From positions 1,207,228 through 1,253,670 of the forward strand of contig NZ_LT700212.1 in NCBI RefSeq assembly GCF_900155435.1: 46,443 nt of DNA. Direction: 5' to 3'. The notes under the pieces were generated by a model. That model was given only the letters and a program-made list of their open reading frames with translations. It did not search any database and was not told the origin of the DNA. Shown piece after piece: positions 7,775 through 17,011 of the stretch; within the stretch, counting starts at the first letter, position 1, and each line of letters begins with the position of its first letter. This stretch comes from Actinomyces provencensis. GTDB lineage: Bacteria > Actinomycetota > Actinomycetes > Actinomycetales > Actinomycetaceae. Made by a program: the position numbers and the translations under genes.

Positions 7775-10740
7775 ACTCCCGGCACTGCACGCGCGTAATC
7801 GTCGATGCCGATGGCTTCGAAGTGGCGCTTGGCGGACTTGATTTTGTCGCGCTCAGTCGGGCGGAGCTTCGAGTCGTCGAGCGTGCTCTTCGTCTCGCGG
7901 ATCATGTAGATCCGGTCCTCGCCGTCCTCCTGCTTGATGATCGCCCAGTCGGGGTTGTACGGGCCGACAGGGGTGTCGATCTTGAACTTGGCGGGCAGCT
8001 TCATGAACAGCTTGATGTCCTCGCGAGAGTCGAGCAACTCCGCGAACTGGCGCTCGACGTCGGAGTCGAAGACGACGTAGTCGAAGTCGGTCTTCTGGGT
8101 GTGCTGCACCTTGTACATCTGGTCGAGGAAGCGCTCCTTCTCCTCCTCACCGTCCTTCTGCAACTCACGCAGTTCGTATACCGAGCCCGCGATGCGCTCG
8201 TACTGGACGCCATCGACAAGGAGCGCGCCGAGTTCCGCTTTGAGCACGCGCTTGGCCATCGCAATGAAGTCGTTCGGGTTGCCGATGAACTCGCCCAGCC
8301 GGCCGATGCCGATCAGGATGTCGACGATGGTCTTGCGGGTGAGGGAGGTGGCTTCCTGAAGCTCCGTGATGATGTCTGGCAGGTCGTAGCTGCCCTTGAG
8401 ATCGGCCGAGCGGGTGCCGAGTTCTTCGCCCTTGGCACCGCCTCGCAACACCTTGACTCCGGCGCGGGTGACCTGGATACGCAGCGCGTCGATCTTCGGC
8501 GCTTCACGGAGCGCCCGGATGGCGTTCTCAATCAGCTGCTTACGCTCGACCTTGACGCGGTAGGTGGTCTTCTGGCTGATCGTCTCCCAGAACTCCTCGA
8601 ACTCCGGAGTCGAGTACAGCTGCTTGTTGAGCACGCGCGGCTGACGCTTGCTGACCGGCTTGACATACTTGCCGATGTTCGCGCGCTCGACCAGCTCGAT
8701 GATGATCGGCTCAGCCCACGCGAAGTCGACCGGCAGACCAAGATCGAAGCCGAGCTGGTTCGGCTGGAACTTCGGAGTGACAACGCCGTCCTTGTCGATG
8801 AAGCCCTTGTCCTTGAGGTGCTCCCAGACCAGGACGGAGCGCTGGTAGCCGAACTGGTCGTCGGTGAGCGCACCGTTCTCGTCCTGCAGCGGGATCTTCG
8901 AGAACTCAGCCCGGCGCACCCGACCAATCTCGACACCCGCGTCCTTATACTCACGCTGGAGCGCGTCCGCGAACTTCGTGTACGACTCGTTCGCCACGAC
9001 CGTCAGCGTCGCAACACCACGGTCAGCAACACGGGTGTAGCCGTCAGCGGTCTTGGCGACGGGGAGGCGCAGGCCACGACCGAGCGTCTGGCGGCGTTCA
9101 ACTTCTTTGCCCATTTCACGCAGGGTGCAGATCTGGAAAACGTTCGGGTTGTCCCAGCCCTCGCGCAGGGCAGAGTGGCTGAAGATGAACCGCACCGGCT
9201 CGTTCTCGTCGAGCAGCCGCTGCTTGTCTTGCATGATCAGTTCATAGGCGTCGTCATCGGCTTTCGTCGTGCCAGACGAGTCCTGGTAGGTCGTCGTCTT
9301 GCCGCGCTTGATCTGGGAGAAGTAGGCCCGGCGCAGTTCGCTCGGCGCCTGCGGCAGCAGCTCCTGGTAGCGCGCGGACTTCGCGCGTTCCTCGACGAAG
9401 ACCTCGTCGAACCACTGCACGAAGTCACCATTAGCGTCGTCATTGTTCGTGCCATCGCCCAAGTAGCTGGCGACCTTGTCGACGAAGAACAGGCTGAGCA
9501 CCTTAATGCCCTTGGCTCGCAGCATCGATTCCTTGCGCAGGTGCTCGCGAACGGTCTCGCGGATCATCTCCTTGTAGATCGCACCGGCCGAGGCACCGAT
9601 GCTCTCGCCCTCATAGAGGAAGCCGTGGGTGGTGAGATCGACATAGGCAGGCTCGATGCTCATCTCGTTGATGCGCCAGCCCTCGTAGATCGGGTTGTTC
9701 GTCAGGCGCTCGTCCGACAGCTCCTGGTGCTGCTTCACGCTCACGACCCGGCGCTCAAGGGAGCCATCGGCCTTGCGACACGACAGCTCCAGCCGGGCCG
9801 ACCACGACGGCTCACGCCGCACCTCAACCAGCTTGATATACGGCGTCGCGTCCGCGCCCTGCTGGGCCACCTCAGCCACAACGATCTGCTTCACCAGCCC
9901 AAGATCGTGCGCATCCACCGGGTCAAGCCGGTACACGACGTTGCGCTGCTTCTTGTGCGTCGCGCTGTAGCGCAGGGTGAACACCGGGTCGAGTTCACCG
10001 ACCGCCGACTGCGAGAGCTGCGACTCCATGTTCTGCGGCTCGTCCATGATCACGACCGGGTGGGTCGCCTTCAGGTAGTCGATCGGGCGCAGGCCGTTCA
10101 GCTTGTCGCGCGTCTGGTGAATGATGCGAGTGTTCGCGTTGCCACGGATCGAGTCGATCGTCATGATCAGGATCTGCACGTTCGTGGACGTCGCGAATGA
10201 CTGCACCTCCTCTGCGCTCTTGCCGCTATAGATGGAGGCATCGAAGGTGATGCCGTGCGGCTTGTAGAGGTTCTCGAAGTGCTCGCGCATGAGCCGGATG
10301 CTCGTGCTGACGCCCTCGCGGATCGCCACGCTGGGCACGAGGATCACGAACTTCGTGAAGTTGTACCGGACGGCCAGATCAAAGATCGTGCGCAGGTAGA
10401 CGTAGGTCTTACCCGTACCGGTCTCCATCTCGATATCGAAGTCGAGCGCGTCACCCGCAAGCGACGGCGCGACCTCGAGGCCGTTGCGATCCTGCACACG
10501 TTGCAGGTTCGCGAGGATCAGGTCGCGGTCGAGCACGAGGCTGTTACCGACCGCACCGACCTCCTGCGTGAGATCGATATCGAGTGCGGCCTGATCCGAG
10601 TCGGGCAGCACCGCCGCACCGCGCAGGGTCGTGACCAGCTTCTCTGCGTCCTTCGGCTGCCCGTCGAACAGGTCGACCACGGACGCGATTGCATCCAGCT
10701 GATACGGCTGACTGGCGTCGAACTTGAACCCGCTGCTCAT
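7762..10740 (-). CDS. res: Type III-like restriction subunit: DEAD/SF2 helicase with C-terminal PD-(D/E)XK nuclease
   Basis: About 992 residues. The best start is ATG 10740, which shares one base with the mod stop (TGATG), although a GTG lies one codon earlier. Walker A METGTGKTYV is at about 108-112, motif II is DEPQ in VVIMDEPQNMES, and helicase motifs V/VI are in SALREGWDNPNVFQ and RRQTLGRGLRLPV. The C-terminus carries YNPDWAII ... MIRETKST, giving D about 931, E about 949 and K about 951, the nuclease core of Res proteins. It works with Mod: DNA translocation or looping followed by cleavage near unmethylated sites. All key residues are present. It sits third in an operon behind the SNF2 helicase and mod. 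Confidence 0.9.
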   Translation of the reverse strand: MSSGFKFDASQPYQLDAIASVVDLFDGQPKDAEKLVTTLRGAAVLPDSDQAALDIDLTQEVGAVGNSLVLDRDLILANLQRVQDRNGLEVAPSLAGDALDFDIEMETGTGKTYVYLRTIFDLAVRYNFTKFVILVPSVAIREGVSTSIRLMREHFENLYKPHGITFDASIYSGKSAEEVQSFATSTNVQILIMTIDSIRGNANTRIIHQTRDKLNGLRPIDYLKATHPVVIMDEPQNMESQLSQSAVGELDPVFTLRYSATHKKQRNVVYRLDPVDAHDLGLVKQIVVAEVAQQGADATPYIKLVEVRREPSWSARLELSCRKADGSLERRVVSVKQHQELSDERLTNNPIYEGWRINEMSIEPAYVDLTTHGFLYEGESIGASAGAIYKEMIRETVREHLRKESMLRAKGIKVLSLFFVDKVASYLGDGTNNDDANGDFVQWFDEVFVEERAKSARYQELLPQAPSELRRAYFSQIKRGKTTTYQDSSGTTKADDDAYELIMQDKQRLLDENEPVRFIFSHSALREGWDNPNVFQICTLREMGKEVERRQTLGRGLRLPVAKTADGYTRVADRGVATLTVVANESYTKFADALQREYKDAGVEIGRVRRAEFSKIPLQDENGALTDDQFGYQRSVLVWEHLKDKGFIDKDGVVTPKFQPNQLGFDLGLPVDFAWAEPIIIELVERANIGKYVKPVSKRQPRVLNKQLYSTPEFEEFWETISQKTTYRVKVERKQLIENAIRALREAPKIDALRIQVTRAGVKVLRGGAKGEELGTRSADLKGSYDLPDIITELQEATSLTRKTIVDILIGIGRLGEFIGNPNDFIAMAKRVLKAELGALLVDGVQYERIAGSVYELRELQKDGEEEKERFLDQMYKVQHTQKTDFDYVVFDSDVERQFAELLDSREDIKLFMKLPAKFKIDTPVGPYNPDWAIIKQEDGEDRIYMIRETKSTLDDSKLRPTERDKIKSAKRHFEAIGIDDYARAVPGVWKL

Positions 10741-12719
10741 CACGCCGTCCAGAGCTCAATGCCCTTGCTCTTCGCGAGCTGGGCTAGGTTGGTCTTGAGT
10801 TCGTCATCGCCCTGGAAGGCGTCCTCGAGCACGATGATCCGCGTCGGAGATTTGTCAACGAGCGCACGCAGCTGTTCGAGCGTCGGCTTGACGTGCTCGT
10901 TCAGGTACGCCAGCACGGCGACATCTCCGTCACGGTCACGCACAAGCCGGACATCGAGACCACCGACCTCAGCAGGGGAGATCGCCTCGGTCAGCGAGTA
11001 GCCCTGCTTGAGCAGGATCTCGGTGAGCAGATCGTCGACAGTCGCATCGTCGGTCGCACTGTCACGAAGGCTGAGCAGGTGCTGCTGGAGCGCATCCTCC
11101 TCGACGTCGCTTGACGCGCGCCACTTGGCGAAGTTTGTATCGACAAGTGTGTATGCGCGGAAGCCGGTGTCAAAAGATCTAGTGCGTGATGCGAGTCTAC
11201 TTGCGTGCTCCTCGGAGACCTTCAGACCAGCAAGCTCTAGACGACGACGAGACAACGCCGAAATCGTGAGGTAGCCCTCGGCTCTCGCCGGTGAAGAATC
11301 GGGTGTTGGCTCAGGGAGCTGAACTTGGATCCACTTGCGGCGGGCACCATCGGCTGCATTCTGCTCCATGACCGCGTGCCCTGTGGTCCCAGACCCAGCA
11401 AAAAAGTCCAAGACCAAATCGTCATTCTTGGTGACGGCGGCAATCAACAGCCGGAGCAAATCGACCGACTTGGGATAATCGAATAGCTTCTTGCCGTTAA
11501 ACAACTGGGTTGTTTCTCGTAGTCCATTCGAGATGTTGGTGATGAGATCCTTCATGACCGTTTCGTTAAACCCGCGGATCTTGGTGTAGACCTCGAACCC
11601 ACCCCTCTTCATGGGCAGGACGAGTAGGTCTAGCTTTTCCCGGTCGACCTTTTCGCGAGACCACCGCCAAGCATGAAAGCGATGCCTCCCGTCTCCGTTC
11701 ACATGAGGCAGAATTTCTACGTAACCTGGAATTTCGGCTCCCATGTCCCCACTTCGAATATCGCCGGTGTCGGGATTGTAGAAGATTGAGAAAACCAGAT
11801 TCGGGCGAGAAATCTCATTGAATATTCGGTTGTGATTCCAAAGGGTATCCCCGACGGCGTACTCACCCAACTCATCCTTTCTCACGTCCTTCTTGAACCC
11901 CTTGTATGCACCGGGCATCTTCGTTGTTGCAAAATCGACGTCCACCATGAACTCTGAAACACGGTTCGCGTTGCGAGCGTAGGCGAGGATGCGCTCAAAA
12001 GTGCGGACTGCGCCCTTCCCGCTGATTTGTCTTCCAGTAAGGTTCGCTACCCATGTGAGATCATTCAGGAAGTTTGCTTCACCAAAAATCTCATCTGCGA
12101 GCTTTCTCAGGTGAGGCTCTTCATTGTGGTCGATCGAGATGAAAATTACGCCATCCTCTGTCAACAGATTCCGCGCGAGCTTGAGTCGCGGGTACATCAT
12201 GTTGAGCCAGTTGGAGTGGTAGCGGCCCTCGGTCTCGGCGTTGGTCGAGACTTTCTTGCCCTCCTCGTTGACCTGGCGGGTCCACTCGAGGTAGGTGTCG
12301 AGGCCCTCTTTGTAGTTGTCCGGGTAGACGAAGTCCTTGCCGGTGTTGTACGGAGGGTCGATGTAGATCATCTTGATCTTCGCGTGGTAGTGCTTCTGCA
12401 GAATCTTGAGCACTTCGAGGTTGTCACCCTCGATGAAGACGTTCTTCGTCGTGTCCCAGTCCTTCGAGTTCTCGAAGTCGGGCTTCAGCGTCGCCGTGGT
12501 CGGCTCCTGCGCCGCGCGCATGGCGCGTTTCTTGCCGGGCCAGAACAGTCCGAACCGTTCCACGCCATCCGCGACGTCGTCGTCGAGCAGTTCCTTGAGT
12601 TTCTCGACATCCACCTTGCCGTCGGCGATGGCCTCGGGAATCAGATCGGCAAGCTGCGCTGCCAGCTCGGTCTGGAAGTTCGGTGTAGTGGATGGTGTTT
12701 CGTAGATCTCGTCAGTCAT
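10740..12719 (-). CDS. mod: Type III-like site-specific adenine DNA methyltransferase (Mod)
   Basis: 659 residues. DPPYNTGKDF (121-130) precedes DFFAGSGTTGHAV (438-450), the beta-class order of N6-adenine methyltransferases. The first motif binds the target base region and the second binds AdoMet. Residues of roughly 215-400 between the motifs hold the target-recognition domain. The C-terminal 150 residues (from about 510) contain DDLLTEILLKQGY and a final IIVLEDAFQGDDELKTNL, typical of Mod proteins that pair with Res. The start ATG 12719 lies 60 bp after the helicase stop. The central segment is visibly less GC-rich than the ends. Confidence 0.9.
   Translation of the reverse strand: MTDEIYETPSTTPNFQTELAAQLADLIPEAIADGKVDVEKLKELLDDDVADGVERFGLFWPGKKRAMRAAQEPTTATLKPDFENSKDWDTTKNVFIEGDNLEVLKILQKHYHAKIKMIYIDPPYNTGKDFVYPDNYKEGLDTYLEWTRQVNEEGKKVSTNAETEGRYHSNWLNMMYPRLKLARNLLTEDGVIFISIDHNEEPHLRKLADEIFGEANFLNDLTWVANLTGRQISGKGAVRTFERILAYARNANRVSEFMVDVDFATTKMPGAYKGFKKDVRKDELGEYAVGDTLWNHNRIFNEISRPNLVFSIFYNPDTGDIRSGDMGAEIPGYVEILPHVNGDGRHRFHAWRWSREKVDREKLDLLVLPMKRGGFEVYTKIRGFNETVMKDLITNISNGLRETTQLFNGKKLFDYPKSVDLLRLLIAAVTKNDDLVLDFFAGSGTTGHAVMEQNAADGARRKWIQVQLPEPTPDSSPARAEGYLTISALSRRRLELAGLKVSEEHASRLASRTRSFDTGFRAYTLVDTNFAKWRASSDVEEDALQQHLLSLRDSATDDATVDDLLTEILLKQGYSLTEAISPAEVGGLDVRLVRDRDGDVAVLAYLNEHVKPTLEQLRALVDKSPTRIIVLEDAFQGDDELKTNLAQLAKSKGIELWTA
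11450..12110 (-). other. Lower-GC patch over the Mod target-recognition domain
   Basis: Within mod, this stretch uses many A/T-ending codons (for example the minus-strand runs covering AAATCTCATTG and TTGCAAAATCGACG regions). Sequences before 11,400 and after 12,130 are strongly GC-biased at third positions. The patch coincides with the variable region between DPPY and FAGSG. A domain swap is an inference. Confidence 0.5.
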
Positions 12720-12779
12720 TCGGGTGATTCTCTTTCATGATTTTAACAATTTGCGTCGGGTTTGTGAATGATCCGTGGT

Positions 12780-15680
12780 CTATGTGACAACCCGCCAGCG
12801 AATCGTGAACAGGTGCTCGGTCTCCTGGGTGCCCTGGAGAGCCTGCTCGATCAGCTCGAGGTATTTGTCGGCCTCGGCGCGGAGCTTCTTGCGCGCGTCC
12901 CGGAAGTCCTCGTCGGCCTCCTCGGCACGCTGCTCCCACTTGCGGGCCTCTTTCTTGAGTCGTAGCTGTTCCATCGGGTCGTCGGCCTGCCGGGCGAGCT
13001 TGCGGGCTTCCTTTTCCTTGGCTCGGTACTCGCGGATCTTGCCTTCGTGCTCGGCCTTGCGATCCTGCTGATTGCGGTAGAGCAGTTCCTCCTGCTGGTC
13101 GTAGTAGCGGGAGTTGCGGCCCTGGACTTCCTTCTCCAGCTCCGCCCGTCGAGTGTCCAGGTGCGGCGTGAAGCGGCCCTCATCGATCACCACCGGCCGT
13201 GTCCCAACGTCGACGCAGGCGAGGTCAAGGATGTCTGCGACGTACTCTTCATCAAGCCACCGGCCGTCATCGGTCAGGGCGCCGGCGAGCATGTAGGACT
13301 CGGAGACATCCTCGTCGCGCGCCCTCATCCGGAAGGTCGCAACGCTGACGGTGAGTTCGCCGCTGGTGCCCTCCAGCGCACGAATCGCGCTGCTCACACG
13401 CCCCGACTCACCGAGCGAGAACGTCAGCTCGCGTGCCGGGGTGTCGTGGGTCTTCGCGGTCTCAACGACGTGCTGGGCCAGCGGGCTCGAGTAGCGGTAC
13501 TGATGGGCGTTCTCCAGCGGCTGGGACTTGAAGAAGTAGCGCCCGGTCGGCGCATCCTTCACCGGCGAATGGTTCAGCACGAAGGTGCGCCCGTCGCCCT
13601 CGAAGGTGGCGTACTCGTCCAGTTCGTGTCGGGTCACCGCGAGCAGGAGGCGCTCGAACTTGTTGAGCACCTCGCCCGACTGCGTGTCATACGCCTTGAG
13701 GCGATCCTGCACATGCGGGTCGAGGTTGTCGAAGACCTTGGCCTTGGCGCTGTCCATTTCACGCGAGATCTCGCTCGCGTACTGACCCTCAAGTTCCCGG
13801 AACGCGGCATCCAGCTCGTCGGCGGTTCTGCAACGAGTCAGGATATTGCTGATCGTCTTCTCGAAGTCCAGGCCGTCCTCGATCGCGCCGAGCACCTCGT
13901 CACTGGCGCCGAACACACTGGAGAACAGCTGGAACTTGTTCGTCAGCAGCTCCAGGATGCGTTGCTCGGCGATGTTGCCCTTGTTCGAGAAGTTCACGAC
14001 GACGACGTTGTACTTTTGCCCGAAGCGGTGCACACGGCCGATGCGCTGCTCGACCCGCTGCGGGTTCCACGGCAGGTCGTAGTTGACGAGCATCGAACAG
14101 AACTGCAGGTTGATACCCTCGGCCGCCGCCTCAGTCGCGATCATGATCGTGCCCTCGTTGCGGTAGTAGTCCACGAGCGCCTTACGGCGATCCACAGCCG
14201 CAATGCCGGTGATCAGGTCGCCGTCCCTGTTCTTCTCCAACCACGCCTGGTAGATCGCGGTCTGCTCAGGCCCGTTGTTCGAACCGTTGAACAAGACGAG
14301 TCCCTCGCCGCGACCGGCTTCACGCAGCGACCGGGCGATGTACTCCTGCGTTTTAGTCGAGTCGGTGAAGATAATGGCCTTCTCGGGAGCGCCCAGCTCA
14401 CGGAGCCGCTCGAAGCCAAGGTCAAGCGCCTCACCGAGCTTGACGGCCTTCTGGTTCTCCGTGATCGAACGGGCAAGCGCCGCGTATTCGCGCAGCTCCG
14501 CAGCCTCGGCGCGCATCGCCTCCAGCAGCGATTCGTCCAGCGGCATCGATGACGCACGGGAACCGTTGCCGGTTCCGTCGATCTCCTCGGTCTCCTCCAG
14601 CTCCTCGCTGGTGATCTCATCATCCACGGCGAAGTCGGCTGCCACGAGGCCACCACGCCCATCACGGCGCTGCCCGGCCGCGACCTCGTCCGCCAGACGG
14701 TTCGCGATGTTCTCCAGCGTGCTCGCGACCGCGTACGTCGACGATCCGAGGCGCTTACGGATGATCAGGGCAGAGAGATGACGCTGACTTCCCGCGAAGG
14801 CGAACAACTCGTCGCGCTGGAGGTAGTCGTTCACCAGGCCATAGAGCCGTACCTCCTCCGGCGACGGCGTGAACTCGACAGTCAGTGGCAGGCGCTTCGT
14901 GAAGTGGATGTACTTGTCAGCGTCGCGCCGAAGCGTGCGCTTCGAGACCGTGGCGACACGCTCCACCAGGTCGTCATCGCCGCCCAGATCACGGTTCTTG
15001 ACGTACCGCTCCCGGAATGCATCGAGCGAGTAGAAGTAGTCGGGGGCGAAGATCGACACCAGCCCGTACAGTTCCTCGAGCTTGTTCTGCAGTGGCGTCG
15101 CCGTCAGCAGCACGGTCTTGTGTGCGCCACCAACGATGTGCGCCACCGCCTCGGCGGCCTTCGTCTTGCCCGTCCAGTAGTTCCGCAGCCGGTGCGCCTC
15201 ATCCGCAACCACGAGATCCCACGCCTTGAGCAGCGAGGTCTCGTGCCGGAGCGCGAACTCGTAGGAACAGATCAGCACCCGCGCCGAGCGACCACCCGCA
15301 GCAGCTAGCAGCGAGTCCTTCGACTTCGGGTCGAGGATGGCGGACGGGATCAGAAACTTCTCGTACAGCTCCTGCTGCCACTGCTGGCGCAGGCTTGACG
15401 GGGCAACGATCAGGATGCTGCGACGGCGCTCCGCCCAGTACTGCGAGATGACAATGCCCGCCTCGATCGTCTTCCCGAGGCCCACCTCGTCAGCCAGGAT
15501 CACGCCCGGCAGGAACGGTGTCTGCAACGCGAACAGTGCCGCATCGATCTGATGAGGCTTCGGCTCCACCTGCGCGTCGAACAGCAGGCCGGCGAGCTTG
15601 CCGACGTGGTCGTTGGCGTGACTACGCTGCAACTCGTGTGCGTAGTACTTGGCTTGGTAGTCGGTGAGCGAATCAGTCAT
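12780..15680 (-). CDS. SNF2-family helicase of the defence operon
   Basis: 966 residues. Motif I is ADEVGLGKTIEAG (P-loop 67-71), motif II DEAH (160-163), motif III LLTATPLQNK. The second RecA lobe has IMIATEAAAEGINLQF and motif VI QRIGRVHRFGQ. The C-terminal 130 residues are a highly charged coiled coil (AELEKEVQGRN ... RAEEADEDFRDARK). The motor resembles RapA/SNF2 translocases and the SNF2-like helicases found beside phage-defence methyltransferases. It is the first gene of a minus-strand operon with mod and res. A classical type III system does not need it, so it is probably an accessory motor. No strong Shine-Dalgarno is seen before ATG 15680. Confidence 0.85.
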   Translation of the reverse strand: MTDSLTDYQAKYYAHELQRSHANDHVGKLAGLLFDAQVEPKPHQIDAALFALQTPFLPGVILADEVGLGKTIEAGIVISQYWAERRRSILIVAPSSLRQQWQQELYEKFLIPSAILDPKSKDSLLAAAGGRSARVLICSYEFALRHETSLLKAWDLVVADEAHRLRNYWTGKTKAAEAVAHIVGGAHKTVLLTATPLQNKLEELYGLVSIFAPDYFYSLDAFRERYVKNRDLGGDDDLVERVATVSKRTLRRDADKYIHFTKRLPLTVEFTPSPEEVRLYGLVNDYLQRDELFAFAGSQRHLSALIIRKRLGSSTYAVASTLENIANRLADEVAAGQRRDGRGGLVAADFAVDDEITSEELEETEEIDGTGNGSRASSMPLDESLLEAMRAEAAELREYAALARSITENQKAVKLGEALDLGFERLRELGAPEKAIIFTDSTKTQEYIARSLREAGRGEGLVLFNGSNNGPEQTAIYQAWLEKNRDGDLITGIAAVDRRKALVDYYRNEGTIMIATEAAAEGINLQFCSMLVNYDLPWNPQRVEQRIGRVHRFGQKYNVVVVNFSNKGNIAEQRILELLTNKFQLFSSVFGASDEVLGAIEDGLDFEKTISNILTRCRTADELDAAFRELEGQYASEISREMDSAKAKVFDNLDPHVQDRLKAYDTQSGEVLNKFERLLLAVTRHELDEYATFEGDGRTFVLNHSPVKDAPTGRYFFKSQPLENAHQYRYSSPLAQHVVETAKTHDTPARELTFSLGESGRVSSAIRALEGTSGELTVSVATFRMRARDEDVSESYMLAGALTDDGRWLDEEYVADILDLACVDVGTRPVVIDEGRFTPHLDTRRAELEKEVQGRNSRYYDQQEELLYRNQQDRKAEHEGKIREYRAKEKEARKLARQADDPMEQLRLKKEARKWEQRAEEADEDFRDARKKLRAEADKYLELIEQALQGTQETEHLFTIRWRVVT

Positions 15681-16057
15681 CTGAGACGTGGTCTGGTAGA
15701 GATGAAACCGGCAAGAGCTGCCGCAGCGACAATCCTGCCCCAGTCATGCGTCGGCTGTGACTGACATAGCTTCATCGAACGGTGTGCCTCCACCCAGCTC
15801 CCATAACAAGTCATTGTGACGACTGCGCCCGCCACGATAATAGCGCCATCTCGCCTTCAGACAATTTGACGTCACACAATCACACGCATCAGACTCGCAG
15901 TACGAGAGAAGCCTGCTCACTCAGTCAATCGGCAGGCGGGCGCGTAGCTGTAATTGACACGACAGGGGCGGCTCAAACGTGCCAAGGACGACCGGTGAAG
16001 CAACCTGCCAACAATGAATCTGTATAGAGCGACCGAGATCAACGCTGACCAGTGTTG
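15681..16057. other. Island-edge gap between the defence operon and tRNA-Ala
   Basis: No gene. It is less GC-rich than the core DNA to its right. It contains a good minus-strand promoter (15837-15864) and an 8-bp palindrome tgacgtca (15867-15874) just upstream of it. No integrase and no copy of the tRNA 3' end are visible. Confidence 0.5.
15837..15864 (-). promoter_or_regulatory. Putative sigma70-type promoter of the helicase-mod-res operon
   Basis: On the minus strand TTGTCT (15859-15864) is followed after 16 nt by TATTAT (15837-15842), close to the consensus. It points at the helicase start about 150 nt downstream. The palindrome tgacgtca abuts the upstream side and could bind a regulator. 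Confidence 0.55.
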
Positions 16058-16130
16058 TGGAGCTAGGGGGATTCGAACCCCCGACCTCTTCCATGCCATG
16101 GAAGCGCGCTACCAACTGCGCCATAGCCCC
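16058..16130 (-). tRNA. tRNA-Ala(GGC)
   Basis: 73-nt cloverleaf on the minus strand. Acceptor GGGGCTA pairs with TAGCTCC (one G-U). The anticodon arm is CTTCC-ATGGCAT-GGAAG, which gives anticodon GGC, and the T arm is GGGGG-TTCGAAT-CCCCC. The discriminator base is A and CCA is not encoded. Its 3' end faces the accessory region on the left. Confidence 0.95.
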
Positions 16131-16287
16131 GAAGGGAGTCTCCGCGTTCCCGCGGCGACCAGACAACTGTACCGGGAGAGTTGCCCGGGCACAAAATCGG
16201 CTCGCTGTGCTGGTGGTCACGCAGCGCTTGGGCAACGCTCCCCCACCTGCACGGACGCAGCCCGGACACGGCACGTCGTGCCGACGC

Positions 16288-17007
16288 TCACGCGCCGATG
16301 CGGTCCTCCGTGGCACCCAGGTTGTGGGCCGCCAGACGCCACACCCCGTGGCGCTGGTCCGGCACCAGTTCCGACCAGTGGCAGTTGTCCAAGCCACGCA
16401 TACCTTGGAAAGTCGCCGGGTCCAGCCCGAGCACCGTGAGCAGCCCCCGCGTGATCGCCGAGCCGTGGGCCACGGCCACCACCGTCTGGCCCGCTGTGGC
16501 CTGGTGTGCATGGTCCAACAAGGCCTCGGCCACGCGCCGGCCGACAAGGACGGAGTCCTCGATGCCGGCGGCCACGCTCTCCCCCGTCTCGCTCCACTCG
16601 GCAAACGCGTCTGGCAGGTCGGTGCGGATGTCCTCATACGTCCGTCCCTCGAACAGGCCGTAGGCCCGCTCCTTCAGGCGCTCGTCCACATAGACCTCCG
16701 CGCCGTCCTCACCCTCGAGCAGGGCACCGGCCTCGAGCAGCGCCCGGGCCACGCGCCCCGCGGTCTCCCGCGCTCGGATCAGAGGTGACGTCACCACGCG
16801 CACTCCCCCACCGCTGCCCCCATCGGCCCACAGGCCCACGGAGTCAGCCCGCGATGTGAGGCGTTGGGCGAGGACGGCCGCCGCCCGGTCCGCCTGGCGG
16901 CGGCCGGTGACATTGAGGGGGAAGTCGGAGGCTCCCTGGAAGCGCGCCTGGACGTTGTAGTCGGTCTGTCCGTGGCGTAACAAGACTATGCGGGCTGCAG
17001 AACTCAC
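16288..17007 (-). CDS. Histidine phosphatase family protein (phosphoglycerate mutase-like)
   Basis: 239 residues from GTG 17007, four nt after the rsfS stop. LLRHGQTDYN (RHG at 11-13) supplies the phospho-accepting His, and VVAVAHGSAITR carries the second catalytic His. LKERAYGLFEGRTYEDI is typical of the GpmB/PhoE branch. In actinobacteria this gene regularly follows rsfS, and some members are glucosyl-3-phosphoglycerate phosphatases, so a true mutase role is not assured. Co-transcribed with nadD-rsfS. Confidence 0.85.
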   Translation of the reverse strand: MSSAARIVLLRHGQTDYNVQARFQGASDFPLNVTGRRQADRAAAVLAQRLTSRADSVGLWADGGSGGGVRVVTSPLIRARETAGRVARALLEAGALLEGEDGAEVYVDERLKERAYGLFEGRTYEDIRTDLPDAFAEWSETGESVAAGIEDSVLVGRRVAEALLDHAHQATAGQTVVAVAHGSAITRGLLTVLGLDPATFQGMRGLDNCHWSELVPDQRHGVWRLAAHNLGATEDRIGA

Positions 17008-17011
17008 GACT

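Noticed and set aside
7822-10200. Long open plus-strand frame opposite res
   Set aside because: It mirrors the strong codon bias of res. Its translation is Leu/Val/Asp/Arg-rich without domains, while the minus strand has complete helicase and nuclease motifs.
7541-15680. DISARM or BREX system
   Set aside because: The SNF2 helicase and methylase suggested DISARM, but there is no DrmA, DrmB or DrmC. No PglZ, BrxC or BrxL for BREX. Mod plus nuclease-bearing Res fits a type III-like system.
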